64,000 nt of DNA from Ampelomyces quisqualis (taxonomy: Eukaryota > Ascomycota > Dothideomycetes > Pleosporales > Phaeosphaeriaceae): contig JAGTXZ010000005.1 of assembly GCA_018398575.1 (NCBI GenBank), forward strand, positions 1,860,001 through 1,924,000, read 5' to 3'. Positions 34,440 to 48,379 of this stretch are shown piece after piece. The position numbers and the translations under genes are program-made. The notes beneath the pieces are model-generated. The model worked only from the letters and a program-made list of their open reading frames with translations. It did not search any database and had not been told where the DNA came from. Each line of letters opens with the position of its first letter. Position 1 is the first letter of the stretch.

Positions 34440-36829
34440 TCTTTACACTCTTGTAGCGTAGGCTAACTAAGCTAGTCCTCCTTATCTAGTTATGTAGGCT
34501 TTTTAATTAAATATAGCATAGACAAATTACGCTCCTTTAAAAGTAGGCTAGCCTAGACGCAGCTACCAGGCTTAACGTCCTGTAGGGCACGCGTTAGCAG
34601 GTATACAACGCGCTCTATGTATAGAAGGCTGTAACAGCTACTGCTACTTATAGAGTAGTAATTATCTTGCTAGTTAGTTGTATTAAGATTAGGTGCTGTG
34701 TCTGCTAGTGCTGTACTGTCTGCTACAGTAGTCTGTACTGTTGCGTTATATTAAGGCTAACCTAATAGTATTTACGCGTTGTACTAGTAAAAGTATATCT
34801 AGTTCTTGTAACATTTGTGTTGCTTACCATTTACAACTACTTAATAACACTCTATTTCTTCTTTATACTATTGTACTAACCTATTGCACTTGTCTAGTTC
34901 TAGTTACTATTTCTCTTTAGTTAAAGTAATTACGTTAAGTATGTTGCCTTTAATTGCAATATTATAGGCCTATATTACAAATTCTTCCTATGCGTCTTCT
35001 GCTACAATACTCTAGCTACCTCTATAGTTTTTAAACTACAGCTGTTTATCTACCTTATAAAGGTATTCTAGTGCAAGTTTATCTGCATGTTTGTACTCTT
35101 CTAGCAAAACATCTTTTACTTTACTTAATGCTTTATGCACGCGTATATAGACAGTATTCTATACAAGTTATTATATATTGCATTACGTTTAGACCTACTT
35201 ACATTATTAGTGTCTCTATGTAGAACTTTCCCTCCCTCTTTAACGTCCTCCTTCCTATTCTTTTCTATTAAGTAGTTTGCCTTCTTCTTCTCTTTGTTGT
35301 TATAATTGTCTATAAGCGTATTATAGCAATTTTGCTCCTTTTCTGTGCAGTTAGCTAGGATATTATCTACATTGTTATTATAGGTATTCTTTAGCACTAA
35401 AACGTTAGCCCTGTTATTCTCTTGTTAGTTTATGTGTATAGCAATATCCTGTTATATATTATTCTATATAAGAATTTATTAAATGCCTCCTAGGTTCTTC
35501 TATTTTTTACAAATAGCATTAAAGTAGTCTGCTTTCTGTTAGCTAATGCTATGTGTAGAACTTGCAACATACCTTCTATAGTGTGTCTATAGAAGAGTAT
35601 AGTTTTCCTAGTGCTGTTGTTATTAAATTCCCTTATTGCGTTAAATATAACTAAGCCTATTAGTGCTACTATATTTGCACTTAGTTTATTAAACTTCTCT
35701 TAATTCCTAGTTATTGTAGCAATACTCTATTTTCTGTTATTATAGAATAACTGTGCTATTACTGCTGCAAGACTAGAGTTTAGAAATCTAGCAGATTTAG
35801 GCTGTCTTTAGTTAGCTAGCATAGCTGTTTTAGAAGTGTACTTGCGTTCTTTAGGTCTTGTAGTAAGTAAACAAAGTCTTTAAGCAGTTTGCTAGGCTTA
35901 AGAACCTATCTGTCTAGGTAGTTTAATATATAAGCACTAGTAATTTCTAGTTGTTCTTGCCTTATTACGTAGGTCTGCAAGTTACTGTATATATCTAGTA
36001 TCTAGGCGCCTACTATTAGCTACTGTTCTTAGCGGGCTGCGACAGTACCTATATAGCAGGCAGCTTCTTTGCATAGTATTAAGCTAATATATAATTAAAC
36101 TAATAACAGCAGAGTATTCTATACTTCTATTTAAGCGTCTAGCAGTATTTAGGCGTACACATGCCTGCGTGTATTAAGCTATAGTGTTATTACTGTACTA
36201 TATAGCGTCTTTCTATTATTAGTAAGTAGTTACGTTACTAGGATAACTTTTACCTTCTTTAGTGTAGTCTTATTTTCTAGTAACACACTTTCCTTTGCCT
36301 AGCGTTTTTCTTTCCTCTATAGCAGTAACCTAAATAAGTCTGCACTAGATAAGAAGGGTTGCAACTCTATAACAGTTAGAACTACTTAATTGTGCATAAT
36401 AAGGCATCTTTCTACAATGTAACAGCCTTAAGTCTAATAGTAGTTCTCTTTTAACTACTAACGTTTTCTGTGTGTTAGTCCTATAGGTTTTTAGTTTGTG
36501 TTAGCTTGTTGTGCTTATGCTACTACTACGTCTAGATTCCTCTTGTTAACAAGTAAGTAATACTACAGATCTAGAAGTATATAGTATTTAATCTCTAGGC
36601 TGTCTTGTTAGGTAACTTTTTAGTTAGGCTAGTGTAGCAGTTAGTTATACTTCTGTTTTAATCCTAGAGTTAAGGCTTAAGAACAGTAGCGTTAAGGTCT
36701 AGACAGTTTTTAGTCTCTATAGCGTCTTAGTTTTTAGTATATTAGTTCTAGAGTTATATCCCCTAGAAGCCTAACCTTTGCACTATTATCTGTTAGCGCT
36801 TGTTTTAGCGCTTGTTTAGACAGAGACAT
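34440..36829 (-). pseudogene. Unidentified leftward gene in the giant element
   Basis: An ATG at 36827-36829 opens a minus frame that reads MSLSKQALKQALTDN, then VRLLGDITLELIY, and continues with RIP-type stops. Downstream a 90-residue uninterrupted piece (35125-35397) is Asn/Lys-rich and strongly helical (KEKKKANYLIEKNRKEDVKE). I do not recognise any domain and cannot show that the whole stretch is one gene. Confidence 0.35.
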
Positions 36830-36849
36830 AGTGTACTGCTAATATTACT

Positions 36850-38430
36850 TAAATTTACTACTTAGTATAGAGTATATAGAGTAAGCGCTTACTCTTTAAA
36901 TATTAAAGAACTATTAGCAAGGGTAGCAGAAGTAAGCAATATGTATAGCGCAACAGAGTTTTTACTTTACAGGCATAAGTAGGGTTTTTGTAATACATAT
37001 AGTCTAATATTGCCTTAAATTCTACTAGAGTGTAGCAGTTAGGCTATTTAATTAGATAGCCTCTTATCCTTAACTGCGTGCTAGCGTATATAACAGTTGT
37101 CTACTATTAGCACAAATAGTTATGCGCGCAATACAAGCAATTAGGTACTTCTCTGTCCTTAACTAAATATTAGTGTACACAATAGTTATCTACTATTAGC
37201 ATAAATAGTAGTGCGCGCGATACAGGCAATTAAGTGCCCTTCTGTCCTCTTGTCCTTTACTAAATGTTAGCATACACAACAGTTGTCTACTATTAGTATA
37301 AATAGTTATGCGCGCAATATAGGCAATCTAGTAGCCTTGTACACAGAAAACCATTTACCTAGTAAGTTATTGGTACAGATCTAGTATACTACTATGCTAG
37401 TTATGTTTGTAGTTTAATTGTAAATAACGCCTAGTATATCTTTAATACAACTATCTCTTATAATGCGCTGTACTAGTGTGCCTTTATAGATATCTATATT
37501 TACGCCTATCTATCTCCCTCCTTTGTATAGTAATATATACTGTTGCATTTACTTTTAAAGCCTAATTTGTGCTCTAATATCTATATAAACAAATTGTAAT
37601 TAAGGTTGTTAATATACTTATCTATTGCTAGCAGGTTGTAGTATATATATAACAGCTAGTTTATTCTAATAAGAGTATGCTTGTTTCTAGTCGCGTTTAA
37701 CACCAATATAGTTATTATATTAGAGGTAATTTGTGTTATGCTTAACTCTTTATTAACTGTTTCTATTATCTTTCTACGTAGGTTTCTATCTAGTAAAGCT
37801 TACTCCTAATTGTTATTTAGTTTAGTTTTGTTCTGTTGCGAGCGTATCTGTTAGGCTGCGTTGTAGTTATATTAGATAGCAAAGTGTATAATTGTCTAGA
37901 TAAAGCAACTGTTAGCTACGTTCTATAGTAGTCTGTTCTGTTGTAATACAATTACCCTTATAATTTACTATAGGTATTCTTTTACTGTAGTTATCTATAG
38001 AGAACAGCCTAGTATCTTCTGCCTCCTTATCTCTTGTTTTACGTTAGAGTATATTAAGTTATATTCTTCTACTATTAGTTGCATTATATTGCATATACTG
38101 TCTTTTAACAATTATATCTAGTATTACTACAGTAGTACTATCCTTCTGTCTGTACTAACTAGCAATTCTAGGTAACTATTGCAATATCTCTATAATACTT
38201 GCGTACGTAGATAAGAGTTGCTATTATTACGCGTTTATAGTAGTGTATAGTATATAGTAAGAAAGTTGCGTTAGCAGCCTTGCGCTATAGTTCTATATTA
38301 TAGCGCTTGTTATATTAGCAGGTTTACGTTCCATTAGGTAGGCCAAAGCAATAGTAGAGCTATTGTTAGATATACAATTCTATTTAATGTGTCTAACGCT
38401 ATATACTAGTTGTCTTGCTACACTTACTTC
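36850..38430 (-). other. Decayed region with three-copy tandem repeat
   Basis: A 90-97 bp unit containing AACAGTTGTCTACTATTAG and ATAGTTATGCGCGCAATA is repeated at 37092, 37181 and 37278. A minus-strand frame can be followed around 37780-37560 (RNLRRKIIETVNKELSI) without a recognised domain. It may continue the transposase gene or be separate. Confidence 0.4.
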
Positions 38431-38439
38431 TGTTTATAA

Positions 38440-41400
38440 TTCTGCACTATACGTGTCTAGTCTTAATTAAATGTAAAAGAATACAGTCTATTATATTTAT
38501 CTCAATTAATGTAATTATTTATATAATAAGAAACAGGAACCTTATTATTAAGTGTAGGTAGATCCTTTGGTACTAAGTGCATAGGGCAAATAATAGTTAT
38601 TATGTTATATACCTTAAATACTTGTAATATGCGTTACTTAGTCTTTATACTATATGTATAGTAGTGTACGCTTAGCATCTCTATTGTATTATTAATTTAA
38701 CTATTATTGTTAAACGCTATAACCTTGCAAAAGGCACCTATATACTTATATTTCTTTCTGTCCTTATCTTAGTGTTTGTTATTAATAAATATAAGTATTA
38801 GGTGCACCTAAGCTACAGCTCTACTATTTGCAACAGTCTAAGACAGTTGCGTATAGTCCTTATATTTAAACTCTTGCACCTACACGTAATCTTTGCGCTA
38901 TTTTCTAGTCCTATGCTAGTTAGGCGTACATTGCACAATATTTTCTTTATAATATTTAGGGTTGTTATAGCGTTTACCTAATAGCCTTAAGCATCTTATA
39001 GAAGAGTATATTTTTATATTTATTCTGTTTACCTAGTAAGAGTTAAGGTCTTATCTGTCTTTATTATATAGGGTAACAAGGCAGCTAGTTACCTTCTAAT
39101 AGTAGTATTAGACAAATACTGCAGCAGCATGTGTAAAGTCTAGTAACGTAATATGTATAGTAACCTTACTAAGGGGTAGTATAATAGAATTTAGTAATAT
39201 GCCTAGTATAGACTATCTAAGTTATTTGAATAGTATTACTGTTAACACGCTTGTAGTAAAGGTGTACTTGCGCTAGTTAGTAGTAGTGCACTGTTAACTT
39301 TAGTCTATAACTATCTTATGTTCAAACGCTATAAGCGCAAGCTGTCTAGAGTTGCAGAAGCAGATCTGCGCAAGAAAATCTCTCTTATTTGTTATTAGGT
39401 AGAATTGTTTTACTATTGTAATATAGTAGGCCTTACTGTTTATTCTAGTGCATATGCTATTAAGAGCTCTATATATACAGATATTATTAATAATATAAGT
39501 TAGCGCGTGCTATTTAGGGTAGTTAAAATCCTTTTCTTCTCCTTGCGTCCGTCTAAAAGGTTAAAACTCTTCTTTCAGAACATCTATTTATTTAATAGCT
39601 AACAACATATACCCTAACGTGTTTTTATTATAACTCTTATATTATAAGAGTACTAGTAGATTGCACGCAGCCTAGATAAAATGTAATACGTATAGTGCCT
39701 TAGTTGCTAGCAGAGGGGATACTACTACTATAAATTAGCGAATTACTGCTTTTTATTCTGCGCTAGTCTACTACAACACTTCTGTAAAAGCCCTCTTATT
39801 ATTAAACTGTTTTAGTCTAGTGTTATACTTAACCTAGCAAAACCTTTTATTTAACTAGGCACAGCTGTTATCTTCTGCTACTAGAACTACAGCACTATTT
39901 TAGCTCTTCTTTTGTCTAGAGTATATGTCTATTAGCATGTCTTTTGTAAATTCTAATATCTTTATAACTAACCCCTTAAGTAGTAGATATAATATATCTA
40001 TAGCTAACAATTTGTGTATATTAAAGTTATAGTAATTCTAGCCAAAGCACTCTACTAGATAAACGTAATCCTTATGTCCTTTATTAAGATAACAACTCTG
40101 TTACAAGCGTATATACTCTTCTGTTCGCTATAGATATTTGTTACACAAGTTCTCTTATTTGTCTAGTAGTACTGTATATTAAGTACAGTGTCTATTTTTC
40201 TTTACACCTATTAGTAGCACTTACTCTTTATAGTTAGCTAGAATTGCACAAATAGTTAGGTAACACTATTGCGTCTGTTAGTTAGCACACTCTAGCTGTA
40301 TGCTGTATTTAGCAGCCTCTTTAAGTGCTGCAGTTACTAGTTAGCGTCTATCTTCTATAGTAACTCTCTGTTGTTAACGCCGTAGTTAGTACTTACGCAA
40401 CAATAGTTTGCCTATACAGTAATAATACACTTTACTCTTTAGAATAGGATCTAGAAGCTTAGCTGTTAGAATAAATCTGGCTAGTAGTGTCCTAGGTATT
40501 ATTCTGCGTTGTCGTGCCTTATAGTTAAGATTCCTAATAGTAATATATATTAGCTATACTACTACGTTACTAGACATTATAGACAACTGTGTTTTGTCTA
40601 CTACTAGTATAACTAGTACAAGAGTTGCACTATCTAATAAGCGCTGTTATATTAACTACTACTAATCTCCTAAGTGTAGTTTGTAATACACTCTTATAGG
40701 TTTATTAGGCATGCCTGTAAAAGAACAGCTAGGTACGTAAACTATCTTATTAGCAAATAGGCAATAACTAAGTATAAAGGCAATCTATAATATAATATCC
40801 TAGTATATAAATATATGTTAGTTAGGTTAGAGGTTTAGTAACCTAGATGTAATTGCTACGTCCTCTTGTATCTATACGTTATCTTGTAGCCTAGATTAAA
40901 TATTTAACATAGCCTGCTGCTACTAGCGCCCTAATTAGAACTGCAGCTATAAATATAGCTTGTATAGCTGTGTATTAGTAAAGAGGCTGTTAACATTACC
41001 TAATATGCATTTTATTCTTTGCAGCTACAATGCAAACGCTAGTGCAAAAAGAGAACTAAAGGGCCCTACTATGTTATTTCTATTAGTGTTAGTACGCGTG
41101 CACTATTTAGCTGCGTATAGCTTACTGCTTTGCGTCTGCTGTTCCTAAACTAAAGGGTTTGCTAGCGTACTGTCTACTTACTGTCTTAAATAGCTTGTTC
41201 TATCCTTATGTAAACACTAACATTAGGCTTATCTACTCTATTACTTTATATTTAGCTAGAGTGTAGTTGCGTTTACATAAGGTGTTGCTGTATAAAGCAG
41301 GTGCTGCGTTGTCTAGAGTAGTATCTATTGCGTTATAGCTATTAGGGCTGTGCTATTATATTGTAGTGTTAGGAGTTATAACTAGCGTATTATTAGGTAA

Positions 41401-41560
41401 CAGGTAGTAACGCGTCTGGTATTAAGCACTATGTTTAACAAGTCCTGCGTACGTCTTAGTGTAAAAGCTACATAGTATACATATATAATCTATTACTAAT
41501 TTGTTTATACACAACTCTATAGTTTAGATGTAAGGAGACTAAGTATATAAAAACAGTATT
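38440..41560 (-). pseudogene. RIP-broken Plavaka-like DDE transposase
   Basis: The minus frame contains the landmarks of the Plavaka/CACTA-related transposases common in fungi. A SCSFTGMPN...HLGD block is at about 40720-40660, and LVLVILVVDKTQLSIMS, the catalytic-Asp strand, at about 40620-40570. YITIRNLNYKARQR follows at about 40545-40500, then RTLLARFILTAKL (about 40490-40450). Near the C-terminus are PK-HALTYIINNI (about 39535-39480), ITNKRDFLAQICF (about 39400-39360), and HLVPKDLPTLNN with SYYINNYI at about 38585-38500. Such enzymes cut and paste TIR elements; CACTA-type elements make 3-bp duplications, which would fit the ACT flanks. Trp, Gln and Gly codons are hit by RIP. Start and introns are not resolved. 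Confidence 0.7.
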
Positions 41561-42203
41561 AATATTAGTTACGTAGTGTTAAGGTAGTTACTAGCAGCAT
41601 CTATCCTGTGCTGCACGGTCTGTTGTCTATAGTAGTCTACTAAAGTCTACTATAGCTAACAGTTACTTAACCTGTATATAGAACTATGCTAACAGTTATA
41701 GGCGCAACAACTAATATTTTTCTTTCCTTTAATATTCCTTATTACTCTAACAACTGTTACGTTATTACACTAGAGCTTACTTGTTAACAACTAGATTAGT
41801 TAGGCTAGCTAACACAGCTTAATAAAGATTAATATTAATAATAATTCTTACGCCAAAAAATATTAACACTTTAGAATAAATAAGTTACTGCGCGTTTAGA
41901 ATATATATAGTAGAACCCAAACACCTAAAAAGGTAAGTATACCTGCAAATAGACACGTACAAGGTTTAAAAGTATAAAAAAAATAGACTAGTAGCTCTAG
42001 CAGCCTAATATACAACCTGTACTAAGGTAGCTAGGCTTAGTACAGATAGAAGCAGGTAGAATAGTGTACTATATATACTATAGGTAAGACTAGTAACAGG
42101 CGTAGGCAATTACTTAACAGTAAGAAATAATAAGTATAATTTATATATAGTGTTAACTAATGTTCTAAGTAGCTAGTATATTTAATCTTTTCTAGTTTTA
42201 AAA
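41561..42203. other. Divergent intergenic centre of the giant element
   Basis: Leftward coding traces fade near 41560-41800 and a rightward ATG stands at 42204, so this stretch is the likely bidirectional promoter region. A Cys-containing minus-strand patch (SCCAYNC) at about 41730 may be an N-terminal finger of the transposase. Confidence 0.35.
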
Positions 42204-42449
42204 TGCCTGCAGATCTAATTTATATTCTTTCTCTAGCACAGTATAGAACAGTTATCTACTAGAGACTACTATTTTAACTTGCCCTAATATGCAAATACAA
42301 CAGAGGCCAAATAGTAACAAAGACTGTTAACAAACTACTGTATATTAAACGCATCTACGTGCTGCTTACTCTTAAACTATTAGCGCTAATAGAGTATATA
42401 ATAGCCTTGCTAGCTAGCTACCCTCTGCCTCTTGCTATATATACGTTTT

Positions 42450-42755
42450 CCTAACTTTAAAACTAGAGATAAATTTACCTATATGTCTCTAGTCTTAGAG
42501 TTAAGGTAACAGTCTTTTGTTAAAATATATACAGAACCTAGTGTTATTTTTATCTATTATACACTTGCGCCTTCTTACACTTTCCTAACCTTAAAACTAG
42601 AGATAAATTTACCTATATATCTCTAGTCTTAGAGTTAAGGTAATAGTCTTTTGTTAAAATATATATAGAACCTAGTGTTATTTTTATCTATTATACACTT
42701 ACGCCTTCTTACACTTTCTTAACCTTAAAACTAGAGATAAATTTACCTATATGCT
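42450..42755. repeat. 134-bp tandem repeat, two and a part copies
   Basis: Units start CCTAAC at 42450 and 42584 and CTTAAC at 42718. Each contains TTAAAACTAGAGATAAATTT. 134 is not a multiple of three, so it is unlikely to be coding. Confidence 0.8.
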
Positions 42756-43041
42756 TATATATACAGCTGCTTCTTAACACGTAACTTGTACTTCTAATTT
42801 AATGTTACTATCTTTGTATATATATTCCTTATAAGTCTAAGAGACTTAATTCTTTATTATATTTTTATTCTTATAAAACTAAAACTATACCTATTACGTC
42901 TATATATTTATGTGGTTTAAAAATCTAGAACTAAGCTTTACTATGTTATTGGCACTACACCCGCGCTACTTCTTAGCCTACTAGCATAGAAGCAAATTTA
43001 TGTCCTAAATAGACTCTTTAGTAGCTGTTTAGATGTTGTAG

Positions 43042-43630
43042 CTTAACTAAGATACTTTATAACGTGTTTAACAACAAGGATCTCTATAACAACAGCTATA
43101 ATAGCATCCTAGAGTACACATCAATAACTTAGCCTAACTTAAGAGCGCTGTTATTACAACAACTTTGTTATATCTTGCAACACTATTACTTAACTAAAAT
43201 ACCTTATAGCGTGTTTAAAAGCAAGGATCTCTACAACAACAGCTATAATAGCATCCTAATGCGCATATTAACAACTTAGCCTAACTTAAGAGTGCTGTTG
43301 TTGCAACAACTTTGTTATATTCTGCAATACTATTACTTAACTAAGATACCTTATAGCGTGTTTGAAAGCAAGGATCTCTACAACAATAGCTACAATAGCA
43401 TCCTAGTACGCATATTAACAACTTAGCCTAACTTAAGAGCGCTGTTGTTGCAACAACTTTGTTATATCCTGCAACACTATTACTTAACTAAGATACTTTA
43501 TAGCGTGTTTAAAAGTAAAGATCTCTACAACAACAACTACAATAGTATTCTAGTGCGCACATTAACAACTTAGCCTAACTTAAGAGCGCTGTTATTGCAA
43601 TAACTTTGTTATATCCTGCAATACACATTA
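43042..43630 (+). repeat. Four 147-bp (49-codon) tandem repeats
   Basis: CTTAACTAA recurs at 43042, 43189, 43336 and 43483, exactly 147 bp apart each time. A fifth partial unit follows near 43600-43660. The exact multiple of three, kept despite RIP, indicates a protein-coding repeat. Confidence 0.85.
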
Positions 43631-44251
43631 ATAACTTGGCCTAACTTAAGAACGCAATTCTTATACTATTAGGTAACTAGAAGATATTAGAGATACAACT
43701 ACAATTTACATGCTTTTGTCTATATATTGTTACAGGCAAAAATTAAGGATAATATAGAGTTGCAGTTATTTGTTAGGACATCTCTATCTTAGCACTCTTA
43801 TTAGGCTCTTTAATAGCAAAGCCTACCTAAGCAGCTACAACCTCTCTTATACTATATACAATATATTTCTGTTAGACTCTATAAGTAGTAACTTAACGTC
43901 TAGATATTAAGATATTCTAACTACAACTTACATAACATTAAGTCCCCTATTGTTACTAAGCTTTATTACAGCTTTAAGAACTTCTATTAACGCAAAGAAG
44001 TTACGTGCATCAAACTTATCTACACTAAGATACTACTAGCTAGTAACAAAAAGAATACTTACTACGCTAGTAGGCACAACTAAGACTTTAAAGGACACCT
44101 ATATAAATTAAAACAACAGGCCTGCATTTGTTTGTCTTAGAGACGCTTAGTAGAGAAGAATATATACAAGAGGTAACGCGCAATACTTTATAAATCTTGT
44201 GTATAGTATATAAGGCAGCAAACACTTTAAACGCATTAATCTCTACAATTA

Positions 44252-44560
44252 GGCTCTTCTAACAACTGGCAGCTACAGTTGTATTGCACTGTTAGCAACT
44301 ATTGTTTACTAGAGAATACTACTAGTACTACACGCTACCTACTACTGCAGCAGGCTCTTTTAACTACTAGTAGCTACAGTTGCGTTGCACTATTAGCAAC
44401 TGTTATCTACTAGAGAATACTACTAGTGCTGCACGCAACCTACTATTGCAGTAGGCTCTTCTAATAACTAGCAGCTACAGTTGCGTTGCACTGTCTATAA
44501 CTGTTGTCTACTAAAGAGTACTATTAGCGTTAATTGCAAGCTATCTACTACAATAGGTAC
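44252..44560. repeat. 101-bp tandem repeat, three copies
   Basis: GGCTCTT recurs at 44252, 44353 and 44454, with units containing GCAGCTACAGTTG and TACTAGAGAATACTACTAG. 101 bp is not a codon multiple. Confidence 0.8.
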
Positions 44561-45029
44561 CTAAAGTAACTAATTAGTGCTATAATAATACTAGCATAGG
44601 TTTAAGGCTAAGTTTAGATTTTGTTTTATATTAAATACTATAAGTAGCTACTAGAGTATTAGCATACGCAAGTATATTATCTTTACTATATTAGATAGTA
44701 GATTGCTTATTGTAAATACATCTAGTTTCTATAGTTATTCTACTACTACAATATTAAGCCTATATTATCTAGTTTATAAATAGGTTAAGGTCTAACGCCT
44801 AACTAGTAACATAGTTATGCCTAGACTATTGCAGAACGTGTTAAGGTTTGCAAACATAAGGTATTGTTTCTGCATTTAACACTATAACAACTTACTATAT
44901 AGGCTACTAGAGCCTTTTGCTGCTATGTATAACTAAATAATATAACTAATATCTTCCTAACAACGCAAGAATACCTAGACAGTAACAAAACTAAATATAC
45001 TAGCTATAACTACGCGCACAATAGGCGTC

Positions 45030-46700
45030 TGCAATAGGAAACCTTTGAGGCAGCTCTAAATAACTAGTATATAGAGTTACAGGCAGCCTGTGTTAATGTT
45101 ACTAACAACATAATTTGCAAAACTATACGTTAACTTTGGTAACAGCTGCCTAAATACAACAGCTACAAAATACTAGAGTTTAATAACAGATAGCTTACTA
45201 TATATAAACAACAACATAGTGTGTAGTTATATAAATAGTTTGCAAAAACAGTAGGTAACTATAGTAGTATAATAGTTAATAACACTAAGCTTATAATAGA
45301 AGAGATTTGCGACGTAGTAAGTAGATACGCGCCTAAGGATTTATACAACATAGATAAGGCTAGTATATACTAGAAACACTTGCTCTAATATACGTTAGCA
45401 GACAATTTAGAAGCTAGACCTAGACTAGACAAAGAGTATATAACTAGTGTGCTGTGTATAAACGCAGATAGCTTAGACTAAGTGCCTCTATAGTTTATAG
45501 GATCCTTAAACTACACAACTTATATAGATAGTAAGAAGAACCTAAACATCTGCAGTCTTAGTTATGTCTATTAGGATAATAATTCTACCTAGATAAACAC
45601 TAACATTATGCTAGAATAGCTGAAATAGTTTAATAACTGCATAAACAGACAAGTATTATTGCTAATTAATAGGTTCCTGCCTTATAAACACGCAGTAGCT
45701 AAGCTTTAGATAAGCTACTAATTACTGCAGAACGTTTAGTATATATAGTGTTAATGTACTGCAGGCTTATTATAGCAATAGAGGTTACAATACTTACTAA
45801 TATAATAGAGTTATATTTCTGCCTGCAGGTAGCACAACATTATACTAACTAATAGACTAAGGCATTACCTGCGCATAGAAGGCTAAAGTCTACGCCTATT
45901 TCCTATACTTTGCAGTAGAGAAAAGTATAATAGGTAAACATCCTACTAAGACAATAAATGTTATCTACGCTATTTGCTAGGGATATTACGCGTAGTATAA
46001 TAAGATAAGAGCTAAGACTATATGCAGTAGCTAGCAGATCTTAACATATCTAAATATATACTACAGCCTATAGCTATGTATAGCTAACTTCTAAGAGACC
46101 TACTACAAGCTTAACAATTTAGTTAACTAGCTTAAAGACATGCGCGTTGTTAACAGTATAGACGTTAGAAGCTTTATTAAGTTACCTAAAGAGTGCAATC
46201 CTAACTACAAAGATCTAGCTTACCTCTTAGACTATATTATTACAATATATAGCCTAAATAAGATAGAAGAGAACTGTAAGGTACTGTTACTCTCTAGACT
46301 ATTACACTATAAAGCAACAGACATAATAGATTAACTGCAGGTGTATGTAGGTTAGTAAGAGTTTACTACAAACAATAGGCAATATATTAACAAGCTAGAA
46401 GCACTATAACAGGCAACTATAAAATAGATAGCTACAGAGCTATAAGACAGACGCTAAAAAGATATACGCAACTAGGTAGTAAGACTGCGCTAATGCAAAC
46501 ACAAGAATGCTATATACTTAAAATAAGACAACGCTAGGCTGTTTGTAAGCGTAAAAACTAAGAGTAATATTATAGTGTAGTTATAGTTAAAAAAGCGTAA
46601 TAATACTATACTTAACTAGAATAAGAATAGCTATTGCATAAATTATCTTATAGAGCCTGCAATTTCTAGTATTTTGGCTAGCGCATTAACTAAAATAACT
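45030..46700 (+). pseudogene. RIP-broken pogo/Tigger-like DDE transposase
   Basis: An N-terminal helix-turn-helix (CENP-B-like) part lies at about 45080-45280. The catalytic core (DDE_1 family) begins with LYNIDKASIY at about 45345-45375 (first Asp region). It continues through EYITSVLCINADSLDQVPLQ (about 45430-45495), NNSTQINTNIMLEQL (45580-45620) and VLLLINRFLPYKHAV (45655-45700; the second catalytic Asp now reads Asn). A Cys/Arg/Lys-rich tail follows to about 46700, with one uninterrupted piece at 46140-46334 matching the usual post-core region. Pogo-type enzymes insert at TA, which would fit TA rather than ACT as target. RIP stops throughout. Confidence 0.75.
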
Positions 46701-48240
46701 AGACAATATTAGCCTAGCAAACACTAAAATTAAAGAATAATTACCTAGCACTAACTATATTAAGCTAAAGACTAGATTAATAATCTAAAGTAGTAGTACA
46801 TAATCTATGCAACTAAAAGAGCAGGGTTGTTAAGAAATTATGCACGTATAGTAACATCTAGGCAGAACAGCAGCGTAGGAAGTTAAGCACTCTAGTATAC
46901 TAGCACTAAGCAGAGACACTACACTATAAGATATGTTAACAAGAGACAAGGCTATTATATAAGAACATAAGATAATAGATAATAACAGTATTCTTTGTAA
47001 AATACTATATACTGCACATTTTGCAACATTAGTTGCTAATGCTAAGAGAGAACACCTAAACAAAGGAATACTACTATATTAACAGCAAACTTAGCGTTAA
47101 AAAGAAGAAACTAATCTCCTTATAAACAAATCTATAGAATATAGAGCAGAATTATCTAGTTAAAAACATAAACATCTTAAACTAACGTTAAAATATATAA
47201 CAGAAGTAGGCTACTATACACTTCCTTGCTAGCTGTAAGCTGCGTACACTATAGAGATCTGTTAACTACTATCTACGCTAATAGCACACAGTCTAGGGCG
47301 TTAGATGCACTAATAGATAATATAGAATTACAATAGAACAATATAGTGTAAAGAAATAGAAGGCAATAGATAGCTTCCTTTGCTAACAGAACTGCAGACG
47401 CATAAAAAACTTCCTTATAATTCTACGTAAACTGCTAGACGCTAGTATACAACTTAAATATTCTAACACAGCCTTGTTGCGTAACCTGTCTACTACAATA
47501 GCACTAGTAGGTTTAGCTAAGTTTGCCTACTAGACTAAAAAGAGTGCTACTAACATAATATACAAGAGGTAAGTTACCTATATTATAATACAAAAACATA
47601 GAAGGTAAGAATTTTACTTAGTGCTACACAGTGTCCTATAGTACTGTATAGTAGACCTGTCTACTGCAATAGCACTAGTAGGTTTAGCTAAGTTTGCTTA
47701 CTAGACTAAAGAGAGTGCTACTACTATAATATACAAGAGGTAAGTTACTTACACTATAATATAAAAAACTAGAAAGTAAGAATTTTGCTTAGTACTACAC
47801 AGTACTATATAGTACTGTACAGTGCTGCACTAAGAATAATACATAGTAAGAGGTGCCCTCCTAGAATACACCTTTACTTACCTTAAAAATATAATATAAT
47901 GCGTTAGCGCTAGGTAAAAGGCTATATAATGCTAGGACAAAACCCTACTTACTTTTACCTACACCTATAATTTAACCTACTACTACAACTATATAATACT
48001 GCGTTACTACTACAAACGCACTATAACTATACAACAACAATAATAGTACTATAATACAAATACACGTAATTTTTTACGTTACGTTTACTATACTACGCTA
48101 TACATTATAATACTATTACAAGTAAGTATATAACACAAGCACACCTACACACGCTAACTAAGCTGTAGCTATTCTACTATTCTTGTACCTGCCTATACTA
48201 TTCTTAACTATTACGCGTAATATATTATATAATGCGCGCG
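46701..48240. repeat. RIP DNA with a 171-bp tandem duplication
   Basis: A unit starting CCTGTCTACT at 47485 recurs at 47656 (171 bp), with AATATACAAGAGGTAAGTTA and GTAAGAATTTT in both. The rest shows no recognised gene; 47830-48240 is low-complexity TA/AC-rich. Confidence 0.55.
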
Positions 48241-48379
48241 TTATAGGATTACAATAATAAGTATAAGTAGTAGCTACCTTAATCAAATAAATAGTATATA
48301 AGTAATACAAAGACAATAACTACTAATAACGTATTGCAGGCAATTGTAAGAATAGGCTATAATATTAATGTAGTAGACT

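Larger units (their letters stand above)
42204..44900 (+). pseudogene. Rightward frame with in-frame 147-bp repeats
   Basis: An ATG at 42204 opens a frame reading MPADLIYILSLAQYRTVIYQ, which faintly resembles an F-box start. It is interrupted by a non-coding-length 134-bp tandem repeat (42450 and 42584, part copy at 42718). A frame then resumes with four 49-residue repeats (147 bp each, 43042-43630) containing SKDLYNNSYNSI and LLLQQLCYIL, which look leucine-rich. I cannot assign a function. A leucine-rich-repeat protein is possible but unproved. Confidence 0.4.
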
